From assembly GCA_937892525.1 (NCBI GenBank), contig CALAEV010000005.1, positions 34,006 to 98,005 on the forward strand: a DNA stretch of 64,000 nt. Direction: 5' to 3'. The notes under the pieces were generated by a model. It saw only the letters and a program-made list of their open reading frames with translations, was not told the origin of the DNA and ran no database searches. Source of the DNA: an uncultured Clostridia bacterium. Lineage in GTDB: Bacteria; Bacillota; Clostridia; Oscillospirales; Acutalibacteraceae. Made by a program: the position numbers and the translations under genes. Shown here one piece after another: positions 7,805 through 16,600 of this stretch; the first letter of the stretch is position 1; each line of letters starts with the position of its first letter.

Positions 7805-8629
7805 ATGAAAAAAAGACAGTTAAAAATCAGATTTGCTCTTTTAGTCTCACTTGTTGCAATTCTTGGATTATTGCTGATTTTATTTGCAATATTCTGTCGT
7901 GATGGAACCTATAATGAAATTGAAATCACAACAGAAACCACTACTCAAGAAGAAACTACAACCGAGCCTGTTACAGAGGAAGAGCCTATAACAGAAGAAA
8001 GCACGACTGAAGCTGAAACTACAACGAAACCACCTGTAAAGTGGGATAATTACAACCCAATTGAAATGCTTAACAGCGAAAGCTGGGCAACAACCCTTAT
8101 AAGTAAAAAATATCCGTTAGGCAAAGCTTATACACCTACACTTGCACCTGTTGTTGATGGTAGTTCAATTACTGCAGACACACGAGTTGCCGATGCTTAC
8201 AAGTTAATGTATGCTGATGCACTTAAAGATGGCTTAGTGTTGACACCATATTCAGGGTACTGCAGTTATTCTCGTCAGCAATCAAACTATGAGAACAAAG
8301 TACAGGCATTTATTTTACAAGGTATGACCGAAGACGAGGCAAAGCAAAATGCAGAAAAGCGTATTGAACCTGCAGGATGTAGCGAAAACGGTGCAGGGCT
8401 CAGCGTTGACATTGTTAGTGCAAGTGCAGGATTTTCTTCAACTGACGAATACAAATGGCTTGTAAATAATGCTCATAAATACGGATTTGTTCTTCGTTAC
8501 CCTGAAGATAAAACAGAAATTACAGGAATGATTTATCAACCATGGCATTGGCGCTATGTTGGTGTTGACGTTGCAAATGAGATGAAATCAAATAATCTCT
8601 GTTTAGAAGAATATCTTAAAGTAGTGTAA
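7805..8629 (+). CDS. VanY/M15B-fold membrane protein with substituted active site
   Basis: 274 residues: one N-terminal membrane segment (about 10-30), a Thr/Glu-rich linker (42-76) and a VanY-type D-Ala-D-Ala carboxypeptidase domain (about 95-274). The family landmarks are recognisable (SRQQ, KWLVNNAHKYGFVLRYP, PWHWRYVG, LCLEEYL). However, the zinc motif SEHxxGLxVD reads SENGAGLSVD, with Asn195 in place of the first zinc-binding His. The catalytic Glu that precedes PWH is Gln245. Asp202 and His248 are kept. Both changes are unambiguous in the DNA (AAC and CAA). It is probably a non-hydrolytic peptidoglycan-binding or regulatory protein rather than an active carboxypeptidase; this is inference. 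Confidence 0.8.
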   Translation: MKKRQLKIRFALLVSLVAILGLLLILFAIFCRDGTYNEIEITTETTTQEETTTEPVTEEEPITEESTTEAETTTKPPVKWDNYNPIEMLNSESWATTLISKKYPLGKAYTPTLAPVVDGSSITADTRVADAYKLMYADALKDGLVLTPYSGYCSYSRQQSNYENKVQAFILQGMTEDEAKQNAEKRIEPAGCSENGAGLSVDIVSASAGFSSTDEYKWLVNNAHKYGFVLRYPEDKTEITGMIYQPWHWRYVGVDVANEMKSNNLCLEEYLKVV

Positions 8630-8668
8630 AAATTAACCCATCTGTTATTTACGGATGGGTTAATTTTT
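8628..8668 (+). terminator. Terminator of the VanY-fold gene
   Basis: AATTAACCCATC pairs with GATGGGTTAATT and is followed by TTTTTGC. It begins at the stop codon. Confidence 0.85.
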
Positions 8669-8674
8669 GCTTTT

Positions 8675-8914
8675 ACAAATTGGAATTTGTCTAACTTTTC
8701 CAATCGCAAGATTGGATTTTATCTTTTAATTGATTAAAAGGTTTCATCGAATTTATTCGATTTCATCATCCGTAGGATGATTTCATTTATAAACACAGTT
8801 ATTAAATGAAATCTGTCTTCGACAGATGAAATCACTTCGTGATGAAATCCTCGTTTTCTCGGATGAAATCTGCCGTTGGCAGTTGATTATTTATCCCGAC
8901 AAACTATAATTTAC
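8675..8914. repeat. Chain of consecutive mini-hairpins joined by ATGAAAT linkers
   Basis: No gene lies in this 240-base stretch. It is built of back-to-back small palindromes: 8675-8690, 8700-8715 (CCAATC/GATTGG), 8723-8740 (CTTTTAAT/ATTAAAAG), 8747-8760, 8766-8780 (TCATCC/GGATGA), 8781-8811, 8811-8827 (ATCTGTC/GACAGAT), 8831-8843 (ATCAC/GTGAT), 8847-8864 (ATCC/GGAT) and 8870-8882 (CTGCC/GGCAG). Most have 3-4-base loops and are separated by (G)ATGAAAT. It fills the gap between two convergent genes. Confidence 0.8.
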
Positions 8915-8922
8915 CACATAAA

Positions 8923-8947
8923 AAAGCCACTCGGAATGAGTGGCTTT
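8923..8947 (-). terminator. Terminator of the ten-gene surface cluster
   Basis: AAAGCCACTC pairs with GAGTGGCTTT. On the minus strand a TTTTTTA tract follows. It lies 19 bases after the stop of the stalk protein gene. Confidence 0.85.
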
Positions 8948-8965
8948 AATTATTTGGTTAAATCT

Positions 8966-10045
8966 TTATTCTGTAATAACTTCGCGTTCATCTTCTTCGT
9001 CTTTTCTGCGTTTGAAGATAAGAATAATGAAGAAGAATAAGCTTAATACCATCATTGAACCCACAACAAGCGGATTTTCAAAAAGCTCAACAAATGTGTC
9101 TGGAATAGGTATAATTGGTGTTGGTTTAACCGGTCCACCAATTGTAATTATAACACCATCTCCATCCTCATCTTTTGGGTCTTTATCAGGCTTTCCGTCA
9201 GGGTCGTCATCAGGTGTACTACCTGGTGTGTCATCATCAGGGTCACTTCCGTCAGGTGTATCGTTTGGGTCACCATCTGGGTCTTCAAAATCAGGATTAT
9301 CAGGGTCACCTGGGTCTGTATCATCAGGGTCTATGTCAGGCTTGCCATCGTTATTATTATCAAGTATATGGAAATCAAGATAAATCTTATCTGCGTCAAG
9401 AGGTACAATAACTACTTGTGTACCGTCAGATGCTGTTGTAAGCTCAGGCTCGTCAACATCTGCTCTAACTATTACAAAAGATGTATTTGCAAGCACTTCG
9501 CCATCTTTTGAAATCTGCACAAGGTGTTTACCGTCAGCAATATCTTCAACAGAGTATCTACCGTCTGCGTTAGTTTTTGCCGTTACACTGCCGAAATCGA
9601 AACTTAAAGTTGCACCTTTAAGTTCTTTATCTCCAAAATACACAGTACCTTCAATATCTACCTTGCCACAGTTGTCATTTGCGTCGTCAGAGCACTTTTC
9701 AAATGCAAACTCAACAAGGATATCTGTATTAATATCTGTGATTTTAAGATTTCCGTCTATATACTGATTTGTTACATCAGTGCCGTTGATTTCAATGGTA
9801 TCAAGATGATATCCATTTTTCAAAACTGCACCAAGGTCGATTTCACCAAATCTGTTAATTTTGAATTGTGTACCATCAGGGCAAAGTTTACCATTTACAA
9901 GCACATAACCACCATCGTTATAAACAACGGTTACTGTATGCTCATCAGGAACAACAGTTGAAATAGTTGTATTACTTGCAAATGACGGTATAGCCATAGC
10001 AAACACCATAGCTAATGCCATAATAATACTTAATGCTTTTTTCAA
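8966..10045 (-). CDS. Membrane-anchored surface stalk protein with acidic Asp/Pro-rich spacer
   Basis: 359 residues from a TTG start with a strong AAGGAGGTGG site. Order: signal peptide (1-23, ending PSFAS), a beta-rich region, a carboxypeptidase-regulatory-like beta-sandwich (about 125-180, IEGTVYFGDKELKGA and NADGRYSV), then a long spacer of Asp/Pro/Gly repeats (about 232-291) starting with a Ca-binding-like DNNNDGKPD. A transmembrane helix (about 324-344) and a charged tail KRRKDEEDE follow. No LPXTG motif is seen. The spacer looks suited to cross the cell wall, with acidic clusters likely to bind Ca2+. It is last in the ten-gene unit and may be the anchor for the secreted paralogs; the role is inferred from context. 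Confidence 0.75.
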   Translation of the reverse strand: MKKALSIIMALAMVFAMAIPSFASNTTISTVVPDEHTVTVVYNDGGYVLVNGKLCPDGTQFKINRFGEIDLGAVLKNGYHLDTIEINGTDVTNQYIDGNLKITDINTDILVEFAFEKCSDDANDNCGKVDIEGTVYFGDKELKGATLSFDFGSVTAKTNADGRYSVEDIADGKHLVQISKDGEVLANTSFVIVRADVDEPELTTASDGTQVVIVPLDADKIYLDFHILDNNNDGKPDIDPDDTDPGDPDNPDFEDPDGDPNDTPDGSDPDDDTPGSTPDDDPDGKPDKDPKDEDGDGVIITIGGPVKPTPIIPIPDTFVELFENPLVVGSMMVLSLFFFIILIFKRRKDEEDEREVITE

Positions 10046-10090
10046 TGAAATCCACCTCCTTAATTATTTTCTTATTATAAAAACAATTAA

Positions 10091-10588
10091 TTAAGCTTCA
10101 TAAGCTACTGTGTATGTGATTGTACCAGTATATGCGCCAACGGGAGCAGCGTCGAAACCTGCAACTGTAATTTTTGCGTCTGTACCACCAACATCAGATG
10201 CTTTTGCACCGTTATTTACGCCTGTAAATGTTGTTTCACCTGCACCAGTAAGTGTGTATTTAAGTGTTGCTGTTGTTTCATCGTTAGTCATAACGCCATT
10301 GTTTGCATCGTCAGTATCTGAGTCATAGTTTACTGCAACTTTAAGGCTTGCACCAACGAGAAGCTGTGATGTAACTGTATAGCCTACTTCATAAGCTGTT
10401 GTTTCATCATCCCAAGCAACAGAAATTGTTGCAGGAATTTCAACGGTATATGATGTGTCAGTTGATTCGTTAAATGATGTTTCAACGTTTACTGTATTGT
10501 CGCCAAGACCAGCTGTTGCTGCAAATGCAGGAACTGCAACGGCCATCATCATTACGAGTGCTAATGCAATAGAAATAATCTTTTTCAT
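10091..10588 (-). CDS. Small secreted beta-domain protein, paralog A
   Basis: 165 residues: signal peptide MKKIISIALALVMMMA..AFA, then one domain. Domain hallmarks shared across this cluster are SYTVEIPATISVAW at its start, a central YTVTSQL strand and a closing APVGAYTGTITYTVAYEA. The Trp usually found before the closing motif is Phe here (VAGFDAAP). It most resembles the C-terminal domain of the 1711-residue protein (shared ETTFTG and APVGAY). The pattern, an IPA-x-W opening and a final Y-x-(D/G)T-(L/I)T(F/Y) strand, suggests an Ig-like or pilin-like beta-sandwich; that fold is inferred, not demonstrated. Ribosome binding site AAAGGAG. Confidence 0.75.
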   Translation of the reverse strand: MKKIISIALALVMMMAVAVPAFAATAGLGDNTVNVETSFNESTDTSYTVEIPATISVAWDDETTAYEVGYTVTSQLLVGASLKVAVNYDSDTDDANNGVMTNDETTATLKYTLTGAGETTFTGVNNGAKASDVGGTDAKITVAGFDAAPVGAYTGTITYTVAYEA

Positions 10589-10615
10589 AATTGTTTACTC
10601 CTTTGAGTATAAAAA

Positions 10616-11101
10616 TTAAACGATTTCTGCTGTGAATGTAAGTGTATCTGTGTAGTTATCGATTGCAACTGATTTCCAATCATCAAGAGCAACTTTAACT
10701 GTTACGCTTGCAGTATCATCATAAACTGCTGATGGTGCTGTAAATGTTGCGTTATCAAGTGTGTAAGCAAGTTCGCCACCATTACTTGTCATTTTGTAAG
10801 CTGCGTCAGCGTCAGCAACTGTAACTTTAACAGCTTCGCCTGTTTTAAGCTGGCTTGCAACTGTATATTCAATGTCTTTTGATTCTGTTTCCCAAGGAAG
10901 TGTCTGAGTTGCAGGAATTGTAACTGTGTACCAAGCAACTTCAGTATCGCCGATACCGTCGTTATCAGTATCTTTCTTTGTGTCTGTATTGATGATTGTG
11001 TCGTTACCTGCGTTTGAGCCACCTGTAACAGCAGCAAAAGCAGGAACGCAAATTGCCATCATCATTACGAGTGCCATAGCAATTGCTAAAATCTTTTTCA
11101 T
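10616..11101 (-). CDS. Small secreted beta-domain protein, paralog B
   Basis: 161 residues with signal peptide ending VPAFA. Before the domain lies DTDNDGIGDT, a thrombospondin type-3-like Ca2+-binding stretch that only paralog F also carries. The domain opens WYTVTIPATQTLPW, continues with YTVASQLKTGEAVKVTV and closes with WKSVAIDNYTDTLTFTAEIV. No catalytic motif is apparent. It lies 27 bases upstream of paralog A in the same orientation. Predicted to be exported and to act at the cell surface as a structural or binding subunit; the function is unknown. Confidence 0.75.
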   Translation of the reverse strand: MKKILAIAMALVMMMAICVPAFAAVTGGSNAGNDTIINTDTKKDTDNDGIGDTEVAWYTVTIPATQTLPWETESKDIEYTVASQLKTGEAVKVTVADADAAYKMTSNGGELAYTLDNATFTAPSAVYDDTASVTVKVALDDWKSVAIDNYTDTLTFTAEIV

Positions 11102-11127
11102 TTTATTTACCTCTTTTTAATTTGATG

Positions 11128-11592
11128 TTAAATATTTGTAAGCTCCGCACTAAATGTTAATGTTCCTACATAGTTGTCAATTGAAGCTTTATCCCAATTA
11201 GCAGTAGGAATTTGCACCACTACGCTTGATTTTTCTGCATTTTCAGGAAGAATAACAGATTTTGTTGTAGTGTACTGATTTGTACCACTCTTTAATGAAT
11301 ATTCAAGGAATGCCGTATTTGCTGCATTTTTCATTTTACCGTCAGCATCAGCATCAACTGTAACTTTTACGCCTTTACCTGTTGCTAACTGGCTGTAAAT
11401 TGAATATTCAACTGCTTTTTCGGTTTGTCCCCAAGTAATTGTTGCAGTAGCAGGAATTGTTACTGTAAAAGATGCGCCAACTGTTGAGCCGTCAACTCTT
11501 ACAGGAGTACTACCAACATATTCAGCAAATACAGGAACACAAATTGTGAACATTAACACGATTGCAAGAGCCAATGAAAGTACTTTTTTCAT
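11128..11592 (-). CDS. Small secreted beta-domain protein, paralog C
   Basis: 154 residues: signal peptide MKKVLSLALAIVLMFTICVPVFA and the shared domain, which follows almost at once (SFTVTIPATATITW, YSIYSQLATGKGVKVTV, WDKASIDNYVGTLTFSAEL). It is among the shortest paralogs and has no Ca-binding insert. Ribosome binding site GAGGG. It lies in the centre of the array, 26 bases from B and 20 from D. It is probably exported and co-expressed with the others; function unknown. Confidence 0.75.
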   Translation of the reverse strand: MKKVLSLALAIVLMFTICVPVFAEYVGSTPVRVDGSTVGASFTVTIPATATITWGQTEKAVEYSIYSQLATGKGVKVTVDADADGKMKNAANTAFLEYSLKSGTNQYTTTKSVILPENAEKSSVVVQIPTANWDKASIDNYVGTLTFSAELTNI

Positions 11593-11612
11593 ATTAAGCC
11601 CTCATTTCAAAA

Positions 11613-12080
11613 TTATGCATTAACAAGTTCTGCTTCAAATGTGATTGTTCCTTCATAAGTTGCAATTGAAGCAGCTGCCCATTCGCTTGCATCAATTGTA
11701 AGATTGAATGCATGAGGTTCGTTGTTTACAACTGCACTTTTTGCAAGACCTGTTGTAGCGTCAGCAACTGCAAATTCGATTGTTTCGTTTGCAGCGTTTG
11801 TAAGGTCTTTTGATTTTGCAAGAGTAACTTTTACGCGTTTGTCTGTCTGCACCTGACTTGTAATCTTGTATGTGCCTTCTTTTGTTGTATCGCCCCAAAT
11901 AAGGTCAACTGATGCAGGGATTTCTACTGAATATGTGCCGTCGCCTTTATCTTTAACACCGTCAACTAAAACTGTTGAATTGCCTGACTGTGTTGTAGCA
12001 TTAAGTGTGCCTGCAAAAGCAGGAACCATAATCGCCATCATCATAACAAGAGCAAGAGCAATTGAAATAATTTTTTTCAT
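11613..12080 (-). CDS. Small secreted beta-domain protein, paralog D
   Basis: 155 residues. After the signal peptide the mature protein begins with LNATTQSG, shared with neighbouring paralog E, pointing to a recent local duplication. Domain: TYSVEIPASVDLIW, YKITSQVQTDKRVKVTL, WAAASIATYEGTITFEAEL. The core between these motifs differs strongly from E, so the pair diverged mainly in the exposed middle. Ribosome binding site AGGAGATAAG. Function unknown; inferred surface subunit. Confidence 0.75.
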   Translation of the reverse strand: MKKIISIALALVMMMAIMVPAFAGTLNATTQSGNSTVLVDGVKDKGDGTYSVEIPASVDLIWGDTTKEGTYKITSQVQTDKRVKVTLAKSKDLTNAANETIEFAVADATTGLAKSAVVNNEPHAFNLTIDASEWAAASIATYEGTITFEAELVNA

Positions 12081-12105
12081 AAATCTTATCTCCTAAATGT
12101 TAAAA

Positions 12106-12588
12106 TTAAGCGTCAACAACTGTTGATGTGAATGTAAGTGTGTCGCTATATTCATCAATAGCTGCACCATTCCATGCTGATTCTTCAACAACAATGCTAT
12201 ATGTGAATGTTGCATTTTCAGCTTTAACAACAGGGCTTGTTGTTTTTGCTGTAGTTGTACCAGTAAGTGTGTAAGCAAGAGTAGCGTTTGTAGCGTTTAA
12301 CATATTAAATCCGTCGCCAGTATCAGCAACTACTACCTGAACAGCTTTACCTGTTCTGAGATTTGAGTCAACTGAATAGCTGAAGTTTGTTGTAACTGTG
12401 TTCCAAACAATGTTCATTGTTGCAGGGTAAGTAACTGTGTAAGTACCGTCGCCTGTGATTGCAGATGTATCTGTAACTACCTGTGCAGTACCTGACTGTG
12501 TTGTAGCATTAAGTTCAGCTGCAAATGCTGGAACCATAATAGCCATCATCATAACAAGTGCCATTACTAAAGAAATAACTTTTTTCAT
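12106..12588 (-). CDS. Small secreted beta-domain protein, paralog E
   Basis: 160 residues with the cluster-type signal peptide (MKKVISLVMALVMMMA, cleavage near PAFA) and the LNATTQSG mature start shared with D. Domain: TYTVTYPATMNIVW, where IPA is replaced by YPA, then YSVDSNLRTGKAVQVVV and WNGAAIDEYSDTLTFTSTVV. No Cys and no catalytic signature. Ribosome binding site AAAGGAGATATAG. Likely exported and assembled or displayed with the other paralogs. Confidence 0.75.
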   Translation of the reverse strand: MKKVISLVMALVMMMAIMVPAFAAELNATTQSGTAQVVTDTSAITGDGTYTVTYPATMNIVWNTVTTNFSYSVDSNLRTGKAVQVVVADTGDGFNMLNATNATLAYTLTGTTTAKTTSPVVKAENATFTYSIVVEESAWNGAAIDEYSDTLTFTSTVVDA

Positions 12589-12618
12589 AATCTATATCTC
12601 CTTTAATTATTTATAAAA

Positions 12619-13119
12619 TTATACTCTTTCAATTTCTGCTGTGTATGTGAGAATATCTTTGTATTCTTCAACAACTGCTGAATTCCAGTTATCTGCAGTA
12701 ATATTAACATTAACTGTCTTTGTTGCTGCAGGATAAATTGTAGGTACTGTTGAATTGAAAGCAGCGCCTTCGCCTACGAGAGCGTATGCAATTTCATAAG
12801 CACCGTCATTTGTTTTCATAACGCCTGCGCCTGTTACTGTAACTTTAACTCTACCATCTCTCTTAAGGTGTGATTCAACTGTGTATGAAACATCAGTGTT
12901 TTCTGTACCCCAAGGGATTGTTGTGTCTGCAGGAATTGTAACTGTGTATTCTTCTGCATCTGTGTCGCCGATACCGTCGTCGTCAGTATCTTTTAATGTT
13001 GATGTGTTGATGATAACATCTGCCTCATCAGGATTTGCATTAAGTTCTACTGCAAATGCAGGAACACAAACAAGCATCATCATAACAAGTGCCATTGCGA
13101 GTGATAAAATCTTTTTCAT
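12619..13119 (-). CDS. Small secreted beta-domain protein, paralog F
   Basis: 166 residues, the longest of the seven. Signal peptide ends VPAFA; the mature start LNANPDEADVIINTSTL leads into DTDDDGIGDT, a Ca2+-binding thrombospondin type-3-like stretch shared with paralog B. Domain: YTVTIPADTTIPW, YTVESHLKRDGRVKVTV and WNSAVVEEYKDILTYTAEI. Ribosome binding site AAAGGAG. B and F look like closest relatives although they are not adjacent, which argues for block duplication. Confidence 0.75.
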   Translation of the reverse strand: MKKILSLAMALVMMMLVCVPAFAVELNANPDEADVIINTSTLKDTDDDGIGDTDAEEYTVTIPADTTIPWGTENTDVSYTVESHLKRDGRVKVTVTGAGVMKTNDGAYEIAYALVGEGAAFNSTVPTIYPAATKTVNVNITADNWNSAVVEEYKDILTYTAEIERV

Positions 13120-13158
13120 AATTGTTTTCTCCTTTATATAAAGATTAAATTTACTATT

Positions 13159-13608
13159 TTAGACCGCATCGGTATATTCAGCAGTGAATGTTAAAATATC
13201 ACTGTGTTTACCACTTGCAGCATGAAGCCATTCATTATCTTCAACCTCTACTGAAAGAGTGAAGCTTTCACCATAATCACCAGGGAAGAAAGAGATGTCT
13301 TCATTAAGCAAACTGTATGCGATAGTTTTCTCACTATCTTTTTCGTTTACAAGTTTGAACTCATTTTGTGAAGAAACTGAAACCTTGACCATTTTGTCAG
13401 GGTCAATAAGCATTTTTGTTGCTGTTACTTCACCAATATCCATAGCAGTTGTCTGCCACGGAATTTCAATGTCTGCAGGATAAGTCAACTCGTATTCTAC
13501 TGCGTCAGCCTTTGTGGAAATCTCCATTGACTGGCTACCTGCGAATACTGGTGTAACGCAAAGTGTAAGCATTACAATTGCTAATCCTACGGAAAAGAAT
13601 TTTTTCAT
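13159..13608 (-). CDS. Small secreted beta-domain protein, paralog G (divergent)
   Basis: 149 residues from the ATG at 13608; an ATG three codons upstream is embedded in the GGAGGAG ribosome binding site. A signal peptide is followed by the most divergent copy of the cluster domain: YELTYPADIEIPW at the start and a closing HSDILTFTAEYTDAV. The usual YTVxSQL strand is degenerate (TATKMLIDPDKMVKVSV) and the pre-closing motif reads EWLHAASGKH. It is directly downstream of the giant gene (21 bases), so it may have a specialised role such as linking to the giant; that is inference. Confidence 0.7.
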   Translation of the reverse strand: MKKFFSVGLAIVMLTLCVTPVFAGSQSMEISTKADAVEYELTYPADIEIPWQTTAMDIGEVTATKMLIDPDKMVKVSVSSQNEFKLVNEKDSEKTIAYSLLNEDISFFPGDYGESFTLSVEVEDNEWLHAASGKHSDILTFTAEYTDAV

Positions 13609-13629
13609 TTCTGTCATCTCCTCCCCTTA

Positions 13630-16600
13630 TTAACTTGTTACGTCGACTGTATAAGTCAACTGCGTACTATATGCGCCAACAGGAGCATTGTCCCAAGCGG
13701 TTTGCTCAATCTTAATGCTTGGTTTATCTGGTGGTGTTGTGCCTGCTGCCACATCGCCTGTAAATGTTGTTTCTTTAAAGTTTGTTGCTGTGAAAGCAAG
13801 TGTATGTGTGCCTGTTGAATCAACAAGCTTACCTGCTTCTGCACCTGAATCTTCAACACTTACTAAAAGTTTTTTGTTAGCAAGTGATGCTTCAACTGAG
13901 TAAGAAACATCAACATTATCAGTTGTGTCCCAATCAACCTGAACTTTTGCAGGGATTGTAACTGTGTAAGCTGTAGCAAGTGTACCAGTAAATGTTACAG
14001 GTAATTCCAGTGTTGCAATCGGAACAAGGTCTGCGCCTGTAAGCCCCGCATCAATATCTGCAGTTTCATAAACATTAAAGGTAATTGAGCCTTCATAAAC
14101 TGCATCTTTAGGAACGTTCATTGCAATATCAGGGTCAACTGCAATCTGAAGCGGAATTCTTGTAAAGACTTCGTCAGGATACAAGTTATCGTATTCTCCC
14201 AATGTCAACGGAGTATCTGCTGTAAGACCATCAACTGTGAATGAATTAAGGTCAGCAAATGTTGTGCCCGAAGTTTGTGTAAGCTTTAAGTCTGAAACAG
14301 CTTGAAGTGTAACTGTTGTGTCAAGCAATGCTGCAATATACGACAAATCAACATAAGCAATATCTTTCATTGACTCTTCGTCGTTATTATTAAGTGCAAC
14401 CGTAGTCAATGAACTACCATCTGTTTCAGCATCCATAATTGTAATATCACTTACAGAGAACAATCTGACAATTTTCTGTTCAAGCTCATAAAGCTCTTCA
14501 ACATTATAATAAGCAGGTAAAAATGAGTTGTATTCGTCAAGAATGTCTTTTACATATTGAAGCTCATCTGCTGAGAAACGAACCCTGTTTTCAATATGTT
14601 CACTTGCAATATTATAAACTGTCTGCAATTTTTCTTGGAAAGCAAGAATACCACCTTTTATTTCCTCACCATCAATGTTATAGGTTTCGGTATTTTTAAG
14701 GAAATATGTGAAACCACGAGAAGTATTTTGAAGCTGTGGATAAATTGAACCGTCGTCAATAGAAGTTTTTGAATAATATTGTAACGGACTATAGTTATCT
14801 CCAAAGAATTTTTTTACACTATCTCTGTCAGCGATGCTTAAGAAATTACCAATTTTGTAGTTATCAGAATCAGTAACACTTTCGTCCTTATCATCAAGTT
14901 TACCATCACCGTTATAGTCATACTTCACAGTATAAAGACCTGTGATTTCAGGTAAGAAAGTAAGAGCGTCTGTCTTAATGCTTTCCAAACTCTTCAAGCA
15001 CCTCATTGCTGCATTATAAGCATTTAGGAAGCCTGCGTCCTTCACCTGTTGCTTTTCTGCAACGGAATAATATATGTAAGAGTTATTGTAAAATTCTTCA
15101 AGCTGAACTGCCAGTTCTGCTGTTAAGCCGTAGGCTGCGTAATTTGGTACGGCCTCTGGTTTGCCGTTTTCATTTGTAACAATAACAAACCCTGGATATG
15201 GAAGGTCATAATCTTTAATTATGTTGCCTTCGGCATCTTTTTCTACATCTTCAACCTTCGCTCCAGTTGCATCTGAATTCAAATTATTTGTAATCCATGT
15301 TACCAAATTATTTGCTGTAGTGTCCGGTTGAGGAATGTTTGAAGGATTGTTAATGTAAGTAGTGTACAATTCAAGTTTCTTATAAGATTCTTCTACAAAC
15401 TGCTTCTGAACATCAGGAAGTGTGTTGTAAATTGCCTGTGCAGCCTGAACTCTTTCAGAAAGTGTAATTTCATCATAAGGGTCGATTGCAGTAACTGCAT
15501 CTTCAAACTGTTTTGCAGGAAGTGATTTTGCACCAAATACTTCTGCATAAGATTTGTCATTTCTGCTTGAAGCAGCACTATATGAATCAGGTGAATAAGA
15601 AAAACCAACATTATCAATTACAATTGACTTTTCATCCATATCCGTTGGATTTGCACCACCGATACAGAACTGTACAGCAAAAATATTGTTAAGAAGGTCT
15701 GCGTCCTGATCAAGCATTTTACTACTTACATCGTTGATTTTTTGCTTTATGTGATAAAGAGGAATCATTAAGTAGCCTTTATAGCCCTCTATCTTGTTAA
15801 AATCAACGCCTTGGTCTGTTGCTGTTTCCTGATTACCTGCCGAGTTGAATACCCATCGGCTTGTAGTGTAAATAATTTCCCACTCACCAGTTTCATTATC
15901 AAGAATCCAATATTTACGGTCCGCACCATTGATAATACCAGTATCCACACGGCACTTAACATGATTTCCGTCTCCGTCCCTTGTGAAAACATTAACAGTA
16001 AAGTAGAAGTTTTTAATCTGAGTAAAGTCAACATAGAAAATCAATGCAAGCGGAACACTATTGGATGTCGCAGCACTATATGTTTGTGCAAGACCGCCAA
16101 GATTTTCGCTTCTCATACTATTACTGTAATCAGAGCCTATCGGATTACCATCCTTTGTTACAGTAACAGTATGGAAAACATCATTATTTTCAGATGCTGT
16201 AAAGGATGAGTCGGAATAAAGATTTACACCCTTAGAATGTAAGTAACCATCATTTGTAACAGTTGCCCAAGAAGCATTATAATTTAGTTTACCATCCATT
16301 GCTTCTTGGCTCTTATCACTATCTGTTGTTACGTATCCATAATAGTCACTGTCAGTAATATTATCATTACCATTTGTAGTATATGTAACAAGGCCCTTAG
16401 TATGTCGCCAGTCGTTTGCAAGGTTACTTGTACCGCCCGCAACAGCCGTTGTATAAGCATCCTTGTTATCTTCAAGTTGCCATGCTTTCTCGCCAAGTTC
16501 ATGGTTTTCAAAGTCATTGAATACTATGAACGGATTATCGGCAAGTCGCTGACCAACAATGAATTCGTCTTCTGTTTTTTCACCACCATCAAGAAGTGCT

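Noticed and set aside
8675..8914. Mini-hairpin chain as a CRISPR array
   Set aside because: The shared linker is only about 7-8 bases, stems differ from unit to unit, spacing is irregular and no cas gene is present.
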